From Pusillimonas noertemannii (GTDB taxonomy: Bacteria > Pseudomonadota > Gammaproteobacteria > Burkholderiales > Burkholderiaceae_B), in the NCBI RefSeq assembly GCF_003096595.1, contig NZ_QEKO01000001.1:1302001-1366000 (forward strand): a stretch of DNA of 64,000 nucleotides, given 5' to 3'. The notes beneath the pieces are model-generated. The model saw only the letters and a list, made by a program, of their open reading frames with translations, had not been told where the DNA came from and did no database searches. How positions within the stretch are numbered: position 1 is the first letter of the stretch; each line of letters begins with the position of its first letter. Shown here in pieces: positions 18,095 through 28,046 of this stretch. The position numbers were made by a program, and so were the translations under genes.

Positions 18095-18451
18095 GTGTCC
18101 AGCAGCGACAACCTGCCCACATGCGAGAGCAGCTCGGCATTGAAAGATATCCAAGAAGTCAATCTTACGTATCTGATGCTCGCCCAGCGTCTCTTGCGGG
18201 AAAACTTCGCGGCAGGGATGTTCCGTCTTGGTTTTTGCGAAGATGTGGCCACCACCATTTTGCAGTTGTCGCCCGCACAAATCGTCAAGCTGGCCAGTTC
18301 GGGCCTGCTCATTTGCGGCTTCCGGCTCGACGACTACGGCCTGCTTTCCGCCCTCAGCCAGGATGTGCTTGGCGGGGCCCTTCAGCAGGCGCACTCCACC
18401 ATTCTGCTTTCCCAGCGCGCTCCGGAAATCATCAGCGAACCAGCCGTCTAG
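18095..18451 (+). CDS. flhD: Flagellar transcriptional regulator FlhD
   Basis: FlhD (118 aa) forms the FlhD4C2 complex with FlhC, the class I activator of flagellar genes. The sequence has the family core [17 protein letters not shown], then [12 protein letters not shown] and [20 protein letters not shown]. The start codon is GTG at 18095, set by a strong AAGGAG ribosome site at 18082-18087 and by alignment of the core. Its leader is the AT-rich region 17527-18094. flhC follows 18 bases later, so the two are co-transcribed. Confidence 0.95.
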   Translation: MSSSDNLPTCESSSALKDIQEVNLTYLMLAQRLLRENFAAGMFRLGFCEDVATTILQLSPAQIVKLASSGLLICGFRLDDYGLLSALSQDVLGGALQQAHSTILLSQRAPEIISEPAV

Positions 18452-18469
18452 GCATCTTCCGGAAGTCCC

Positions 18470-19051
18470 ATGACCGCCAAAAGCGTAATCTCCGGCACTG
18501 GCAAAAGTGTAGGCAAAAGCGTCAGCAAGGAAGCAGACGAAATCCTGCTGGCCAGCGACATGATCAGGCTGGGTGCCCGGCTGCAGGTGCTGCAGGCCGA
18601 AACCTCGCTCAGCTATGACCGTCTTTCGCGGCTGTATCGCGAAATCAGGGGGTGCTCGCCCCCCAAGGGCATGCTGCCGTTTTCGGTCGACTGGTTCATG
18701 ACCTGGCTGCCCAACATCCACTCCAGTGTTTTCTACGGCATATACCGTTATCTCGACACCTACACGCCGGCCAAGAAAACACGCGCGCTGATCGAGGCCT
18801 ATCGGCTCTATCTCGAGCAAGCATCGGTGGGGCGGGCCGCCCCGGCCGCCGACGAGCCGGTGCTCAGCTTCACCCGCGCCTGGATGCTGATCCGCTTCGT
18901 CGAAAGCGGCATGATCCAGCTTTCTCATTGCGTACGCTGTACCGGCGGCTTCGTGGCGCATGCGCACGATCCGCAGCAGAACTTCGTCTGCGCCATCTGC
19001 CGGCCACCTCCGCGCGCGGGCAAGACTCGCAGTCGCGCTCGCGCGCTTTAA
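18470..19051 (+). CDS. flhC: Flagellar transcriptional regulator FlhC
   Basis: FlhC (193 aa) binds DNA with FlhD and activates class II flagellar promoters. The central segment LPFSVDWFMTWLPNIHSS is typical. The zinc site is formed by CVRC and CAIC, four cysteines near residues 160-180, followed by a basic tail. The first 25 residues are Lys/Ser/Gly-rich and precede the usual start of the fold, so translation could begin slightly later. It is co-transcribed with flhD. Confidence 0.96.
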   Translation: MTAKSVISGTGKSVGKSVSKEADEILLASDMIRLGARLQVLQAETSLSYDRLSRLYREIRGCSPPKGMLPFSVDWFMTWLPNIHSSVFYGIYRYLDTYTPAKKTRALIEAYRLYLEQASVGRAAPAADEPVLSFTRAWMLIRFVESGMIQLSHCVRCTGGFVAHAHDPQQNFVCAICRPPPRAGKTRSRARAL

Positions 19052-19079
19052 GGCCTGCAGGCGAACCCACGGCCCGGGC

Positions 19080-19098
19080 GGCGCGCAAAGGGCGCGCC
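19080..19098 (+). terminator. GC hairpin between flhC and motA
   Basis: GGCGCGC (19080-19086) and GCGCGCC (19092-19098) pair over a five-base loop, 29 bases after flhC. No T-run follows. It may reduce read-through from flhDC into motAB-che, or act as an mRNA-stabilising end; neither is shown by sequence. The rest of the 196-base gap to motA has no recognisable sigma-28 promoter. Confidence 0.3.
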
Positions 19099-19247
19099 AC
19101 TTGCAAAGTGTGTCTTGGGCGCAAAGCCTGCATTCCGCGGTTTGCCCAGAACGCTGATCTAGCTTCTAAAAACCCCATTGACGGACGCTTTTGCCGCGCC
19201 CGATCGGGGTGATCATAGAGCCCCATGCATTTATCGAGGATACGCTC

Positions 19248-20123
19248 GTGTTGATTCTTCTGGGCTTCGTCATCGTCATATTGTCCGTGTTCGGCAGCTT
19301 TGTGGCCCTGGGCGGGCATATGGGTGCGCTATACCAGCCCTTCGAGTTCATCCTGATCGGCGGCGCGGCGCTGGGGGCCTATATTTCGTCCAATAGCGGG
19401 AAATCCGTGGGCCTGCTGATGCGGGCGCTGCCCGCGGTGTTCAAGAGCACGCCTTATCACAAAGACCTTTATATGGAGCTGATGGCGCTGCTGTACGTGC
19501 TGCTTAACAAGGCGCGCCGCGACGGCCTGATGGCGATCGAATCCGACATCGAAGATCCGGCAAAAAGCCCCATCTTCTCGCAATATCCACGCATTGTGCG
19601 CGACCCTCATCTGCTGGAATTCATCACCGACTACCTGCGCCTGATGATCAGCGGCAACATGAGCCCCTACGAGATCGAAACCCTGATGGACCAGGAGATC
19701 GAGGCGCACGAAACCGAGCGCAATATTCCGGCCCGTGCCCTGGCCTCGGTGGCCGATGCCCTGCCCGCCTTCGGCATCGTGGCCGCAGTGCTGGGTGTGA
19801 TCAAGGCGCTGGCGTCCGTCGACCAGCCGCCGGCCGTTCTGGCCGACCTCATATCCAAGGCCATGGTGGGAACCTTCCTGGGCATATTGCTGGCCTACGG
19901 CTTCGTGTCGCCGCTGGCGCAGTCCGTCGAGCGGCGCACGGTGGCGTCCGTCAAGGTGCTGGAATGCATCAAGGTCACCCTGCTGGCCAGCATGAACGGC
20001 TATCCGCCGCAGCTTGCGGTGGAGTTCGGCCGCAAGGTGCTGTATGCCATGATCCGGCCCTCGTTCGCCGAGCTCGAAGATCACGTCCGGCAGGCCAAGT
20101 TGCCGCTCAAGAAAGCCGCCTAG
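19248..20123 (+). CDS. motA: Flagellar motor stator protein MotA
   Basis: MotA forms the proton-conducting stator with MotB in the inner membrane. From the GTG at 19248 the protein is 291 aa and starts VLILLGFVIVILSVFG, matching the family N-terminus. A GAGGA ribosome site at 19236-19240 supports this start over the earlier in-frame codon at 19191. Four membrane helices, the large cytoplasmic loop with SPIFSQYPRIVRDP, and the PAFGIVAAVLGVI segment carrying the conserved prolines of MotA helix 3 are seen. It is followed closely by motB. Confidence 0.95.
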   Translation: MLILLGFVIVILSVFGSFVALGGHMGALYQPFEFILIGGAALGAYISSNSGKSVGLLMRALPAVFKSTPYHKDLYMELMALLYVLLNKARRDGLMAIESDIEDPAKSPIFSQYPRIVRDPHLLEFITDYLRLMISGNMSPYEIETLMDQEIEAHETERNIPARALASVADALPAFGIVAAVLGVIKALASVDQPPAVLADLISKAMVGTFLGILLAYGFVSPLAQSVERRTVASVKVLECIKVTLLASMNGYPPQLAVEFGRKVLYAMIRPSFAELEDHVRQAKLPLKKAA

Positions 20124-20135
20124 GTCCCCAGCGCC

Positions 20136-21086
20136 ATGAAACCCACCGCCACGGACCGCATCGTCATCCGGCGCAAGCGCGCGCCCGCGCCGCCGCATCA
20201 CGGCGGCGCCTGGAAGATCGCCTACGCCGACTACATGACGGCGATGATGTCCTTCTTTCTCATCATGTGGATACTGTCGCTGATTCCCCGCGACGACCTG
20301 ACGGGCATTGCCGAGTACTTCCGCATGCCGCTCATGACGGCCATCCGGGGCGGGCCCAATATCGACACCAGCAGCAGCGTCATACCGGGGGCTTCGCCCA
20401 GCCCCATTCCCAGCAAGCATCCGATCACCCAGCCGCCGGTCCAGAACAGCCGCGGGATGGAGCTGCGGCGCGACACCGAGAGGCTGGAGAACCTCAAGGC
20501 GGATCTCGAAGCCCTGATCGACACCAGCCCGGTGCTGCAGGAGTTCCGGCCGCAGCTGCTGCTGGACATGACGCCGGACGGCCTGCGCATACAGATCGTC
20601 GACCGGCAGAACCGCCCCATGTTCGCGACGGGCCGCGCCCAGGTGCAGCCCTATATGCGCGACATATTGCGCGAACTGGGCCCCGTCTTCAACCGCCTGC
20701 CCAATTCCATCACCATTTCGGGCCATACCGATGCCGTGCAGTATGCGTCCGGCGAGCGCCTTTACAGCAACTGGGAGCTTTCCGCCGACCGGGCCAATGC
20801 GGCGCGCCAGGAACTGGTGGCCGGCGGGATGGAAGAAAACAAGATCAAGCGCGTACTGGGCCTGTCGTCCTCGGTCAGCCTCGTTAAAGACGATCCGAAC
20901 GCTGCCGTTAACCGCCGTATAAGCATTGTTGTGCTGAATCGGCTTGCGGAAGAGCGTATCGACGCCCAGAATGCGGCGGGCTCTTCCGACCCCCGTTTCT
21001 ACGAGGCGCTTCAGCCCGCCCCGGTGGACGAGCATCTTTCATCGCTGCCCGACGCGGAAGCCCAGGCGGCCGGCCAACAACGCTGA
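20136..21086 (+). CDS. motB: Flagellar motor stator protein MotB
   Basis: MotB (316 aa) anchors the stator to peptidoglycan. The single membrane helix near the N-terminus contains the proton-binding Asp32 in WKIAYADYMTAMMSFFLIMW. A Pro/Ser-rich plug and linker region follows (SPSPIPSKHP). The C-terminal OmpA-like domain contains ISGHTDAVQYASGERLYSNWELSADRAN in interrupted form. It begins 12 bases after motA and lies 44 bases before cheA, so a mot-che operon is likely. Confidence 0.95.
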   Translation: MKPTATDRIVIRRKRAPAPPHHGGAWKIAYADYMTAMMSFFLIMWILSLIPRDDLTGIAEYFRMPLMTAIRGGPNIDTSSSVIPGASPSPIPSKHPITQPPVQNSRGMELRRDTERLENLKADLEALIDTSPVLQEFRPQLLLDMTPDGLRIQIVDRQNRPMFATGRAQVQPYMRDILRELGPVFNRLPNSITISGHTDAVQYASGERLYSNWELSADRANAARQELVAGGMEENKIKRVLGLSSSVSLVKDDPNAAVNRRISIVVLNRLAEERIDAQNAAGSSDPRFYEALQPAPVDEHLSSLPDAEAQAAGQQR

Positions 21087-21130
21087 ACCAAGGGGCCGCG
21101 CTGCGGCTGAGTGTCGTCATAGGAACGAAC

Positions 21131-23263
21131 ATGAGTGCGGGTGTCGATTTAAGCCAGTTCTACGAGACATTTTTCGACGAAGCCGACGAGCTGTTGGCCG
21201 ACATGGAGCAGATTCTGCTCAATGTCGATATCGACCATCCCGATCCGGATCAGCTGAACGCCATTTTTCGCGCGGCCCATTCCATCAAGGGCGGCGCCGG
21301 CACTTTCGGCTGCTTCGGCCTGCTCGCCGACACCACTCACCTTCTCGAGAACCTGCTGGACGCCCTCCGGCAGGGCGAACTCAGCCTGCGCAAGGATATG
21401 ATAGACCTCTTCCTGGAAACCAAGGACGTGCTAACAGAACAAGTCGCCGCATACCGAAATTCGCAGGAGCCCGGCCAGCAGGCTTACGAGCGCATTTGCG
21501 CCCAATTGCGAGAACTGGCGCTGGAGCACAAGGGTGAAGCGGCCCAGCCGGGCGTGCCCGCGGCGGCCCCGGAGGCCGCTTCTTCCGTTCCGGCGGTGGC
21601 GGTCGAAGCCGAAGCGGGCGTGCTTGCCGATGTGGCGGGTGTGGCCAATGTGGCGGCTGCGGGGGCGGACCTGCCCCTGCTGGTGCACATTGAAAGAATC
21701 CAGCCCAATGACGCAAAGGCCCTGCTGACGGAAATGGGGCTGCTGGGCGAGGTGCTGCATCACGAAGAGGGCGTGGGCACGCTCTCGGTCTGGTTGCGCA
21801 CGACCTGCAGTGCGGATGACCTTGAAGCCGTCTGCTGCTTCATCGTCAACGCGGACCAGGTTCATGTGGCGCCTGAAGCGGTGCCGGTCGATGCCGTCCG
21901 TGAAGGCGTGCCGTCCCGCCGCATGCCGCCTGAACCCGAAGCCGACCCCGTCAAGGCCGACGCGGCCGATGCCGCGGCTGCCGCCGTGGCTGGCGCGCCG
22001 CCCGCCGAACACCCGCCCCAGGCGGCGCCCGCTTCGAAGAACGATGCACCCGCCAGGCCGGCGGCCGATGCCGCGCGCAAGCCCGCCAAGGAAGGCGGCA
22101 CCTTGCGGGTGGGGGTCGAGAAGGTGGATCAGATCATCAATCTGGTCGGCGAGCTCGTCATTACGCAGGCCATGTTGGTGCAGACGGCCTCGACGCTCGA
22201 TCCGGTCGAGCACGACCGCCTGCTCAACGGCATCGAGCAGCTCGAGCGCAATGCGCGCGATCTGCAGGAATCGGTGATGTCGATCCGCATGATGCCCATG
22301 GATTATGTGTTCAGCCGCTTTCCGCGCGTGGTGCGTGAAAGCGCCTCGAAGCTGGGCAAGCAGATACGGCTGACGACGCGCGGCCAGGCCACCGAGCTGG
22401 ACAAGAGCCTGATCGAACGCATCATCGACCCGCTGACCCATCTGGTGCGCAACAGCCTGGACCACGGCATCGAAACACCCGAGAAACGCATTGCCGCGGG
22501 CAAGGATCCCGAAGGCCATCTGACGCTCTCGGCCCAGCACAGCGGCGGCCAGATCATCATCGAGGTCAGTGACGACGGCGCCGGCCTGAGCCGCGAGCGC
22601 ATCCTGAACAAGGCGATGCAGCAAGGCTTTCCCGTCAATGAAAACACCCCGGACGACGAGCTGTGGCAGCTTATCTTCGCCCCGGGCTTCTCGACCGCCG
22701 AGAAGGTGACCGACATATCGGGACGCGGCGTGGGCATGGACGTGGTCCGGCGCAACATACAGGGCATGGGCGGGCACATCCAGCTCAGCTCGCGCGCGGG
22801 ACAGGGAACCACCACCCGCATCGTGCTGCCGCTGACGCTGGCCATACTGGACGGCATGACGGTGCAGGCGGGCGAGGAAGTCTTCATCCTGCCGCTGAGC
22901 AACGTGTCCGAGTCCATCCAGCCCACGGCCGAGCAGCTGCACAGCATTTCCGAGGGCGACAGGGTGCTGCACGTGCGAGGCGAGTACCTGCCCCTGATCG
23001 CGCTGCACGAGGTGTTCGACGTGCAGGGCGCCCAGACCGAGATCACGCGCTCGATCGCCGTGATCCTGCAGGCCGAGGAATCGCGCTTTGCGCTGCTGGT
23101 CGACCACCTGGTGGGACAGCAGCAGGTGGTCGTGAAGAATCTAGAGGCCAACTACCGCAAGATACCCGGCATTTCGGCCGCCACCATTCTGGGCGACGGC
23201 AGTGTCGCGCTCATCGTCGACGTATTCGCCCTGTTGCGAATGACGCGCAACAAAACGGCCTGA
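21131..23263 (+). CDS. cheA: Chemotaxis histidine kinase CheA
   Basis: CheA (710 aa) autophosphorylates and passes phosphate to CheY and CheB. Domains in order are as follows. The HPt domain has His50 in FRAAHSIKGGAG. A P2-like CheY/CheB docking region follows (about 170-250), between two Ala/Pro-rich linkers. The dimerisation domain begins near LRVGVEKVDQIINLVGELV. The ATPase domain has HLVRNSLDHGIE, DDGAGLSRERI and GRGVGMDVV. A CheW-like regulatory domain lies at the C-terminus. The ATG has a GGA-type ribosome site. cheW follows 30 bases later. Confidence 0.97.
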   Translation: MSAGVDLSQFYETFFDEADELLADMEQILLNVDIDHPDPDQLNAIFRAAHSIKGGAGTFGCFGLLADTTHLLENLLDALRQGELSLRKDMIDLFLETKDVLTEQVAAYRNSQEPGQQAYERICAQLRELALEHKGEAAQPGVPAAAPEAASSVPAVAVEAEAGVLADVAGVANVAAAGADLPLLVHIERIQPNDAKALLTEMGLLGEVLHHEEGVGTLSVWLRTTCSADDLEAVCCFIVNADQVHVAPEAVPVDAVREGVPSRRMPPEPEADPVKADAADAAAAAVAGAPPAEHPPQAAPASKNDAPARPAADAARKPAKEGGTLRVGVEKVDQIINLVGELVITQAMLVQTASTLDPVEHDRLLNGIEQLERNARDLQESVMSIRMMPMDYVFSRFPRVVRESASKLGKQIRLTTRGQATELDKSLIERIIDPLTHLVRNSLDHGIETPEKRIAAGKDPEGHLTLSAQHSGGQIIIEVSDDGAGLSRERILNKAMQQGFPVNENTPDDELWQLIFAPGFSTAEKVTDISGRGVGMDVVRRNIQGMGGHIQLSSRAGQGTTTRIVLPLTLAILDGMTVQAGEEVFILPLSNVSESIQPTAEQLHSISEGDRVLHVRGEYLPLIALHEVFDVQGAQTEITRSIAVILQAEESRFALLVDHLVGQQQVVVKNLEANYRKIPGISAATILGDGSVALIVDVFALLRMTRNKTA

Positions 23264-23293
23264 GGGCCGCCAGTCTTACCGGAGATAGACAAC

Positions 23294-23797
23294 ATGCTTA
23301 ATAAAGTGGACCGAAGTTCCGAGCAGGCGGATGACACGGGCAAAGAGTTCCTGGTGTTCACCCTGGCCAACCAGGAATACGGCATCGACATCCTCAAGGT
23401 GCAGGAGATACGGGGCTATGACAGCCAGAGCGTCACCCGCATCGCCAACGTGCCGTCGTTCATCAAGGGCGTCACCAACCTGCGCGGCGTCATCGTGCCC
23501 ATCGTGGACATGCGCATCAAGTTCAACCTGGAAAACGTCGAGTACAACCACCAGACCGTGGTGGTCATCCTGAACCTCGCCTCGCGCGTGGTGGGCGTGG
23601 TGGTGGACGGCGTATCCGACGTGCTGATGCTGCAGCCCGCCCAGATCAGCGCCGCGCCGCAGTTCGGGACGGCTTTCTCGACCGAGTACCTGACGGGCAT
23701 CGGCACGGTGGGCGAGCGCATGCTCATCCTGGTCGACATCGAGAAGCTCATGACCAGCACCGAAATGGCGCTGGTCGAACAGGCGGCCCTGATCTAG
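23294..23797 (+). CDS. cheW: Chemotaxis adaptor CheW
   Basis: CheW (167 aa) couples methyl-accepting receptors to CheA in the signalling array. The typical beta-barrel segments are seen: [22 protein letters not shown], then [13 protein letters not shown] and [10 protein letters not shown]. It is preceded by a CCGGAGA ribosome site. It sits between cheA and a receptor gene in the same transcription unit. Confidence 0.96.
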   Translation: MLNKVDRSSEQADDTGKEFLVFTLANQEYGIDILKVQEIRGYDSQSVTRIANVPSFIKGVTNLRGVIVPIVDMRIKFNLENVEYNHQTVVVILNLASRVVGVVVDGVSDVLMLQPAQISAAPQFGTAFSTEYLTGIGTVGERMLILVDIEKLMTSTEMALVEQAALI

Positions 23798-23903
23798 CGC
23801 TGCCGGCATGCAAAAGAGGCTGTCCGCCGTCTTTCAATACAGCCCGATGGAAGCGTCAAGCGCCGTCGGCACAGACGGAAGGGCCGGCACTGGAGGAGTT
23901 CAG

Positions 23904-25640
23904 ATGTTTCGTTTCGCCATGTTCAGAAATCTGAAGGTCAGCACCAGCCTGGTGCTGGTGCTTGTGTTTTTTGTGCTCTCGCTCGTTGTCGGCGCGGCGC
24001 TGGGGCTTTATTCATTGCGCCTCAACAGCCAGACATTCGACCACGTCGTGCGCAGCCAGAACATCCGTGCGGCATTGAGTGAATCGATCGACCGCTTCAA
24101 GTCGGTCCAGGTGTCGATGGGCCTCGGGGTAGAGGCGCTGCTGAACCACACCGTCGGCCAGCAGGCCGAGGCGCTGGACGCCGGCGGCTACCCCGTGCCG
24201 CTTACGGTAACGGGTGAACCGGCGCATCGTTTCGTAGCACGCGCCAAAGAAGAGTTCGCCGCCTCGCGCCAGGCCTACGAGCGTTTCCTGGCATTGTCCG
24301 AGGGGCGCACGCATCGTACCTATACCAGCGTCAGCAATGCCTATTCATCGTTGATGAACGGCGGGGTGGAACCCTTGTTCGACTTTCTCGAAAGGGGCGA
24401 CGTCGACGGCTATAACGCGTTCAAAGATGGCACGGGCGAGTACATGCAGGACGATCTTTACAGCGCCGTGGCCGACTTCAATAAATACCAGCAGCAAGAG
24501 ATCGATCGCATCGAGGCGGAAGAGCGTGCGCAATACCTGCTGGTGATCAAGCTGGTGGGTGCGGGCCTGGTCGTTTCGCTGCTGATCTCGCTGCTTGCCT
24601 ATGTGTTCCTGGGCCGGGTCGTGCTGCGGCCCCTGCGCCAGGCGGGGGCGCATTTCGATCGAATCGCCTCGGGCGACCTGACCCAGCGCGTGGACGTGCG
24701 CTCGCGCAATGAAATCGGCGTGCTGTTCGAGGCCCTGCGCCGCATGCAGGAAAGCCTGACCCGCACCGTAACCACGGTGCGCCAGGGGGTCGAGGAGATC
24801 AACCTGGGCTCACGCGAGATATTCGTGGGCAACACCGACCTGAGCAGCCGCACCGAACAGCAGGCCGCCTCGCTGCAACAGACGGCCGCCAGCATGGAAG
24901 AGCTGGCCGGAACGGTGAAGCAGAACACCGACAATGCCCTGCAGGCCGACCGCCTTGCCAAGGAGGCCACCCAGGTCGCGCAGCGTGGCGGACAGGCTGT
25001 CGCGCAGGTGGTGGGCACCATGGACGAGATCACCACCAGCTCGGGCAAGATCTCTGAAATCGTGGGCGTCATCGACGGCATCGCCTTCCAGACCAATATC
25101 CTGGCGCTGAATGCCTCGGTCGAGGCCGCGCGCGCGGGCGAGCAGGGCAAGGGCTTTGCCGTGGTGGCCGGGGAAGTGCGTTCGCTGGCCCAGCGCAGCG
25201 CCCAGGCGGCCAAGGAAATCAAGACCCTCATCGAAGATTCCCTGGAAACCATCCAGTCGGGAAGCAGGCAGGCGACGCAGGCCGGCACAGTCATGCGCGA
25301 GGTGGTGGCCTCGATCGAGGGCGTCACCACCATCATGGGCGAGATCGCCTCGGCGTCCAACGAGCAGCTCGACGGCATCGAGCAGGTCAACCAGGCCGTG
25401 GCGCAGATGGACATCGTCGTGCAGCAGAATGCCGCCCTGGTCGAAGAAGCCGCGGCCGCGGCCGGCAGCCTGCAGGACCAGGCCGGCCATCTGACCGAGG
25501 CGGTTTCGGTGTTCAAGGTGGGCGGCGCCGAGGTCATCGACATACCGCTGCCCGAAGAGGCCGAGGCCGCCCGGATCGCCGGCTTCGACGAGGACGAGCC
25601 CGAGCTGCCCGCACACCCATTACTTGCGCCGCAAGGCTAG
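23904..25640 (+). CDS. Transmembrane methyl-accepting chemotaxis protein (Tar/Tsr type)
   Basis: The receptor is 578 aa from the ATG at 23904, which has a GGAGGAG ribosome site and is preferred over the upstream codon at 23808. TM1 is at about residues 12-34. A helical periplasmic domain of about 175 residues follows, resembling the four-helix-bundle sensors; then TM2 (about 210-232), a HAMP domain, and the signalling domain with the hairpin tip [27 protein letters not shown]. Methylation helices flank the tip with repeated Gln/Glu pairs. The C-terminus (HPLLAPQG) lacks the CheR-docking pentapeptide. The ligand is unknown. It lies between cheW and cheR, the position of tsr/tar in enteric bacteria. 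Confidence 0.93.
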   Translation: MFRFAMFRNLKVSTSLVLVLVFFVLSLVVGAALGLYSLRLNSQTFDHVVRSQNIRAALSESIDRFKSVQVSMGLGVEALLNHTVGQQAEALDAGGYPVPLTVTGEPAHRFVARAKEEFAASRQAYERFLALSEGRTHRTYTSVSNAYSSLMNGGVEPLFDFLERGDVDGYNAFKDGTGEYMQDDLYSAVADFNKYQQQEIDRIEAEERAQYLLVIKLVGAGLVVSLLISLLAYVFLGRVVLRPLRQAGAHFDRIASGDLTQRVDVRSRNEIGVLFEALRRMQESLTRTVTTVRQGVEEINLGSREIFVGNTDLSSRTEQQAASLQQTAASMEELAGTVKQNTDNALQADRLAKEATQVAQRGGQAVAQVVGTMDEITTSSGKISEIVGVIDGIAFQTNILALNASVEAARAGEQGKGFAVVAGEVRSLAQRSAQAAKEIKTLIEDSLETIQSGSRQATQAGTVMREVVASIEGVTTIMGEIASASNEQLDGIEQVNQAVAQMDIVVQQNAALVEEAAAAAGSLQDQAGHLTEAVSVFKVGGAEVIDIPLPEEAEAARIAGFDEDEPELPAHPLLAPQG

Positions 25641-25647
25641 GAACTTC

Positions 25648-26493
25648 ATGACGGGCCTGCCCACGTACCACCATCTCGCGCCCGAGCAATTCTTGCTTAC
25701 GGACGAAGAGTTTTCCCGGACCGGCAGGCTGCTGCACGCCCGTTCGGGCATCATCCTGGGCGAGCACAAGCGCGAACTGGCCGCCCGGATGCTGGGCATG
25801 CGCGCGCGCAAGAAAGGGCTGCGTGACGCGGCAGAGTATCTTGCCCATCTGCAGCAGGACCCCCATTCGACGGAATGGAACGCCTTTGTCAACGCCTTTA
25901 CCATCAACCATACGGCCTTCTTTCGCGAGCAGCACCATTTCGGCCTGCTGGCCGACTTCATGCGCGGGCGCACGGCGCCGGTATCGGTCTGGTGCTGTGC
26001 GGCGTCAACGGGCGAAGAAGCCTACTCGATCGCCATGACCTTGCTCGAGAACAGTCCGGGCCCCCAGGCCCGGCCTTTTGTATGGGCGACCGACATTGAC
26101 ACTCAGGCCATCGACAAGGCGCGCAAGGGCGTCTACACGCTCGAGCGCGTCAAGCCCGTCGCCGAGAACCTGCTGAAGAAATACTTCTACCGGGGCACGG
26201 GGGCCAAGGCCGGAATGGTGCGCGTCAAGCCCATCTTGCAGGAAGTCGTGCAGTTCGAGCCGCTGAACCTGGTCGCGCCTTCGTGGCCCTCTACCGAGAA
26301 GTTCGACGCCATTTTTTGCCGCAATACCATGATCTATTTCGACAAGCCGACGCAAACGCGCATACTGGAACGCTTCGCGCCCATGCTCAAGCCCGGCGGC
26401 CTGCTGTTTGCGGGCCACTCCGAGAACTTCACGTATCTGACGAAGGCCTTCCGCCTGCGGGGCCAGACCGTCTATACGCGGGCGGACGCATAG
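25648..26493 (+). CDS. cheR: Chemotaxis protein methyltransferase CheR
   Basis: CheR (281 aa from the ATG at 25648) methylates receptor glutamates using S-adenosylmethionine. The N-terminal helical domain begins at FLLTDEEFSRTGRLLHARSG, and NHTAFFRE is the loop typical of the family. The SAM motif is WCCAASTGEEAYSIAM, and the late motif is FDAIFCRNTMIYFDKPTQ. An in-frame ATG at 25624 overlaps the preceding receptor gene; the later one was chosen for its length and the AGGA upstream. cheB follows 34 bases on. Confidence 0.95.
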   Translation: MTGLPTYHHLAPEQFLLTDEEFSRTGRLLHARSGIILGEHKRELAARMLGMRARKKGLRDAAEYLAHLQQDPHSTEWNAFVNAFTINHTAFFREQHHFGLLADFMRGRTAPVSVWCCAASTGEEAYSIAMTLLENSPGPQARPFVWATDIDTQAIDKARKGVYTLERVKPVAENLLKKYFYRGTGAKAGMVRVKPILQEVVQFEPLNLVAPSWPSTEKFDAIFCRNTMIYFDKPTQTRILERFAPMLKPGGLLFAGHSENFTYLTKAFRLRGQTVYTRADA

Positions 26494-26527
26494 CAATGGC
26501 CGGCAGCATGCATAGGAGGCGCAGGCC

Positions 26528-27586
26528 ATGAAGAAGATACGCGTCCTGTGCGTGGATGATTCCGCGCTGGTGCGCAGCCTGATGACCGAGATCATCGACA
26601 GCCATGAGGACATGGAGGTGGTCGCCGTCGCCCCCGATCCCCTCGTCGCGCGCGAACTGATCAAGCAGCACAACCCCGACGTGCTGACGCTGGACGTGGA
26701 AATGCCGCGCATGGACGGGCTTGATTTCCTCGAGCGCCTGATGCGGCTGCGCCCCATGCCGGTGGTCATGGTTTCGTCGCTCACGGAAAGAAACTCCGAA
26801 GTCACCCTGCGCGCGCTCGAGCTTGGCGCCGTCGACTTCGTCACCAAGCCGAAGCTGGGGCTGCGCGACGGCTTGATGGAGTACAGCGATCTGATCGCCG
26901 ACAAGATCCGCGCGGCGGCGCTGTCGCGGCCCAGGCCGCGGCCCGTCCCGACCGGTGCGGCAACGGCGCCGCGTCGTCTCAAGTCGCCGTTCTCGACAAC
27001 CGAGAAACTGATCGTCATCGGCGCGTCCACCGGCGGCACCGAGGCCATCCGCCAGGTGCTCGAGCCCATGCCGGCCAATGCGCCGGCCATCCTCATCACC
27101 CAGCACATGCCGGCCGGCTTCACGCGTTCCTTCGTGCAGCGGCTCGATGCGCTGTGCGACGTGCAGGTCCACGAGGCCGAGGATGGCCAGCGCGTGCTGC
27201 CCGGCCATGTCTACCTGGCGCCGGGCGGGGTGGCGCACATGAAGCTGGCGCGCTCGGGGGCCAATTATGTGGTCAGGCTGGATCCCAGCGATCCTGTCAA
27301 TCGCCATCGCCCTTCGGTCGACGTGCTGTTTCATTCGGTCGCGCAGGTGGCGGGCAAGAACGCGGTCGGAGTCCTTCTGACCGGCATGGGCAAGGACGGC
27401 GCGCAGGGCCTGCTGGCCATGAAGCAGGCGGGGGCCCAGACCTATGCGCAGGACGAGGCCAGCTGCGTGGTGTTCGGCATGCCCCGCGAAGCCTTGCTTA
27501 TCGGCGCCGCCGAACAGGCGGTGCCCCTGTCAGAAATCAGCGAGCGGCTGCTTCGAAGCGCCGGCTCGTATGGCCACCGGGTGTAG
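26528..27586 (+). CDS. cheB: Chemotaxis response regulator and methylesterase CheB
   Basis: CheB (352 aa) removes receptor methyl groups and deamidates glutamines. The receiver domain has Asp10-Asp11 and the phospho-acceptor Asp56 in [11 protein letters not shown]. The C-terminal esterase domain has the catalytic triad in GASTGG (Ser167), QHMPAGFT (His193) and GMGKDGAQG (Asp290). A strong AGGAGG ribosome site precedes the ATG. No cheD gene lies between cheR and cheB, unlike many betaproteobacteria, so CheB probably handles deamidation alone, unless cheD is elsewhere. Confidence 0.96.
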   Translation: MKKIRVLCVDDSALVRSLMTEIIDSHEDMEVVAVAPDPLVARELIKQHNPDVLTLDVEMPRMDGLDFLERLMRLRPMPVVMVSSLTERNSEVTLRALELGAVDFVTKPKLGLRDGLMEYSDLIADKIRAAALSRPRPRPVPTGAATAPRRLKSPFSTTEKLIVIGASTGGTEAIRQVLEPMPANAPAILITQHMPAGFTRSFVQRLDALCDVQVHEAEDGQRVLPGHVYLAPGGVAHMKLARSGANYVVRLDPSDPVNRHRPSVDVLFHSVAQVAGKNAVGVLLTGMGKDGAQGLLAMKQAGAQTYAQDEASCVVFGMPREALLIGAAEQAVPLSEISERLLRSAGSYGHRV

Positions 27587-27640
27587 GACCAGGGTCCGAC
27601 GCCCGGCGGGCCAGAGAAACTGTTTAACCGGAGAATCCAA

Positions 27641-28030
27641 GTGGTACAGAAATCCATAAAAATCCTCGTGGTCGACGACTTTCCGACCATGCGCCGCATC
27701 ATCAAGAACCTGCTCAAGGATCTTGGCTTCGAGAATGTGGACGAGGCCGAAGACGGCGTGATGGGGCTGGAGAAGCTGCGCAACAACAACTTCGATCTTG
27801 TGGTCTCTGACTGGAACATGCCCAATATGGATGGGCTGGCCATGCTCAAGATCATCCGCTCGGAGCCCGGCCTGGCCAAGCTTCCGGTGCTGATGGTCAC
27901 GGCCGAGGCCAAGAAAGAGAACATCATTGCCGCCGCCCAGGCGGGGGCCAGCGGCTATGTCGTCAAGCCCTTCACCGCCGCCGTCCTCGAAGAGAAGCTG
28001 AACAAGATCTTCGAAAAGTTGAACGCTTGA
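27641..28030 (+). CDS. cheY: Chemotaxis response regulator CheY
   Basis: This 129-aa single-domain response regulator, when phosphorylated by CheA, binds FliM and FliN to switch motor rotation. The acidic pair Asp12-Asp13, the phospho-acceptor Asp57 ([11 protein letters not shown]), Thr87 and Lys109 (YVVKPF) are at the same positions as in E. coli. The start is GTG at 27641, with GGAG at 27630-27633 as ribosome site. It is followed directly by cheZ. Confidence 0.97.
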   Translation: MVQKSIKILVVDDFPTMRRIIKNLLKDLGFENVDEAEDGVMGLEKLRNNNFDLVVSDWNMPNMDGLAMLKIIRSEPGLAKLPVLMVTAEAKKENIIAAAQAGASGYVVKPFTAAVLEEKLNKIFEKLNA

Positions 28031-28046
28031 ATACCGGGAGATGACG

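Noticed and set aside
19329-21035. Minus-strand open frame of 568 codons across motA and motB
   Set aside because: Antisense to two certain genes; composition is that of a shadow.
21431-23107. Minus-strand open frame of 558 codons inside cheA
   Set aside because: Antisense shadow without recognisable domains.
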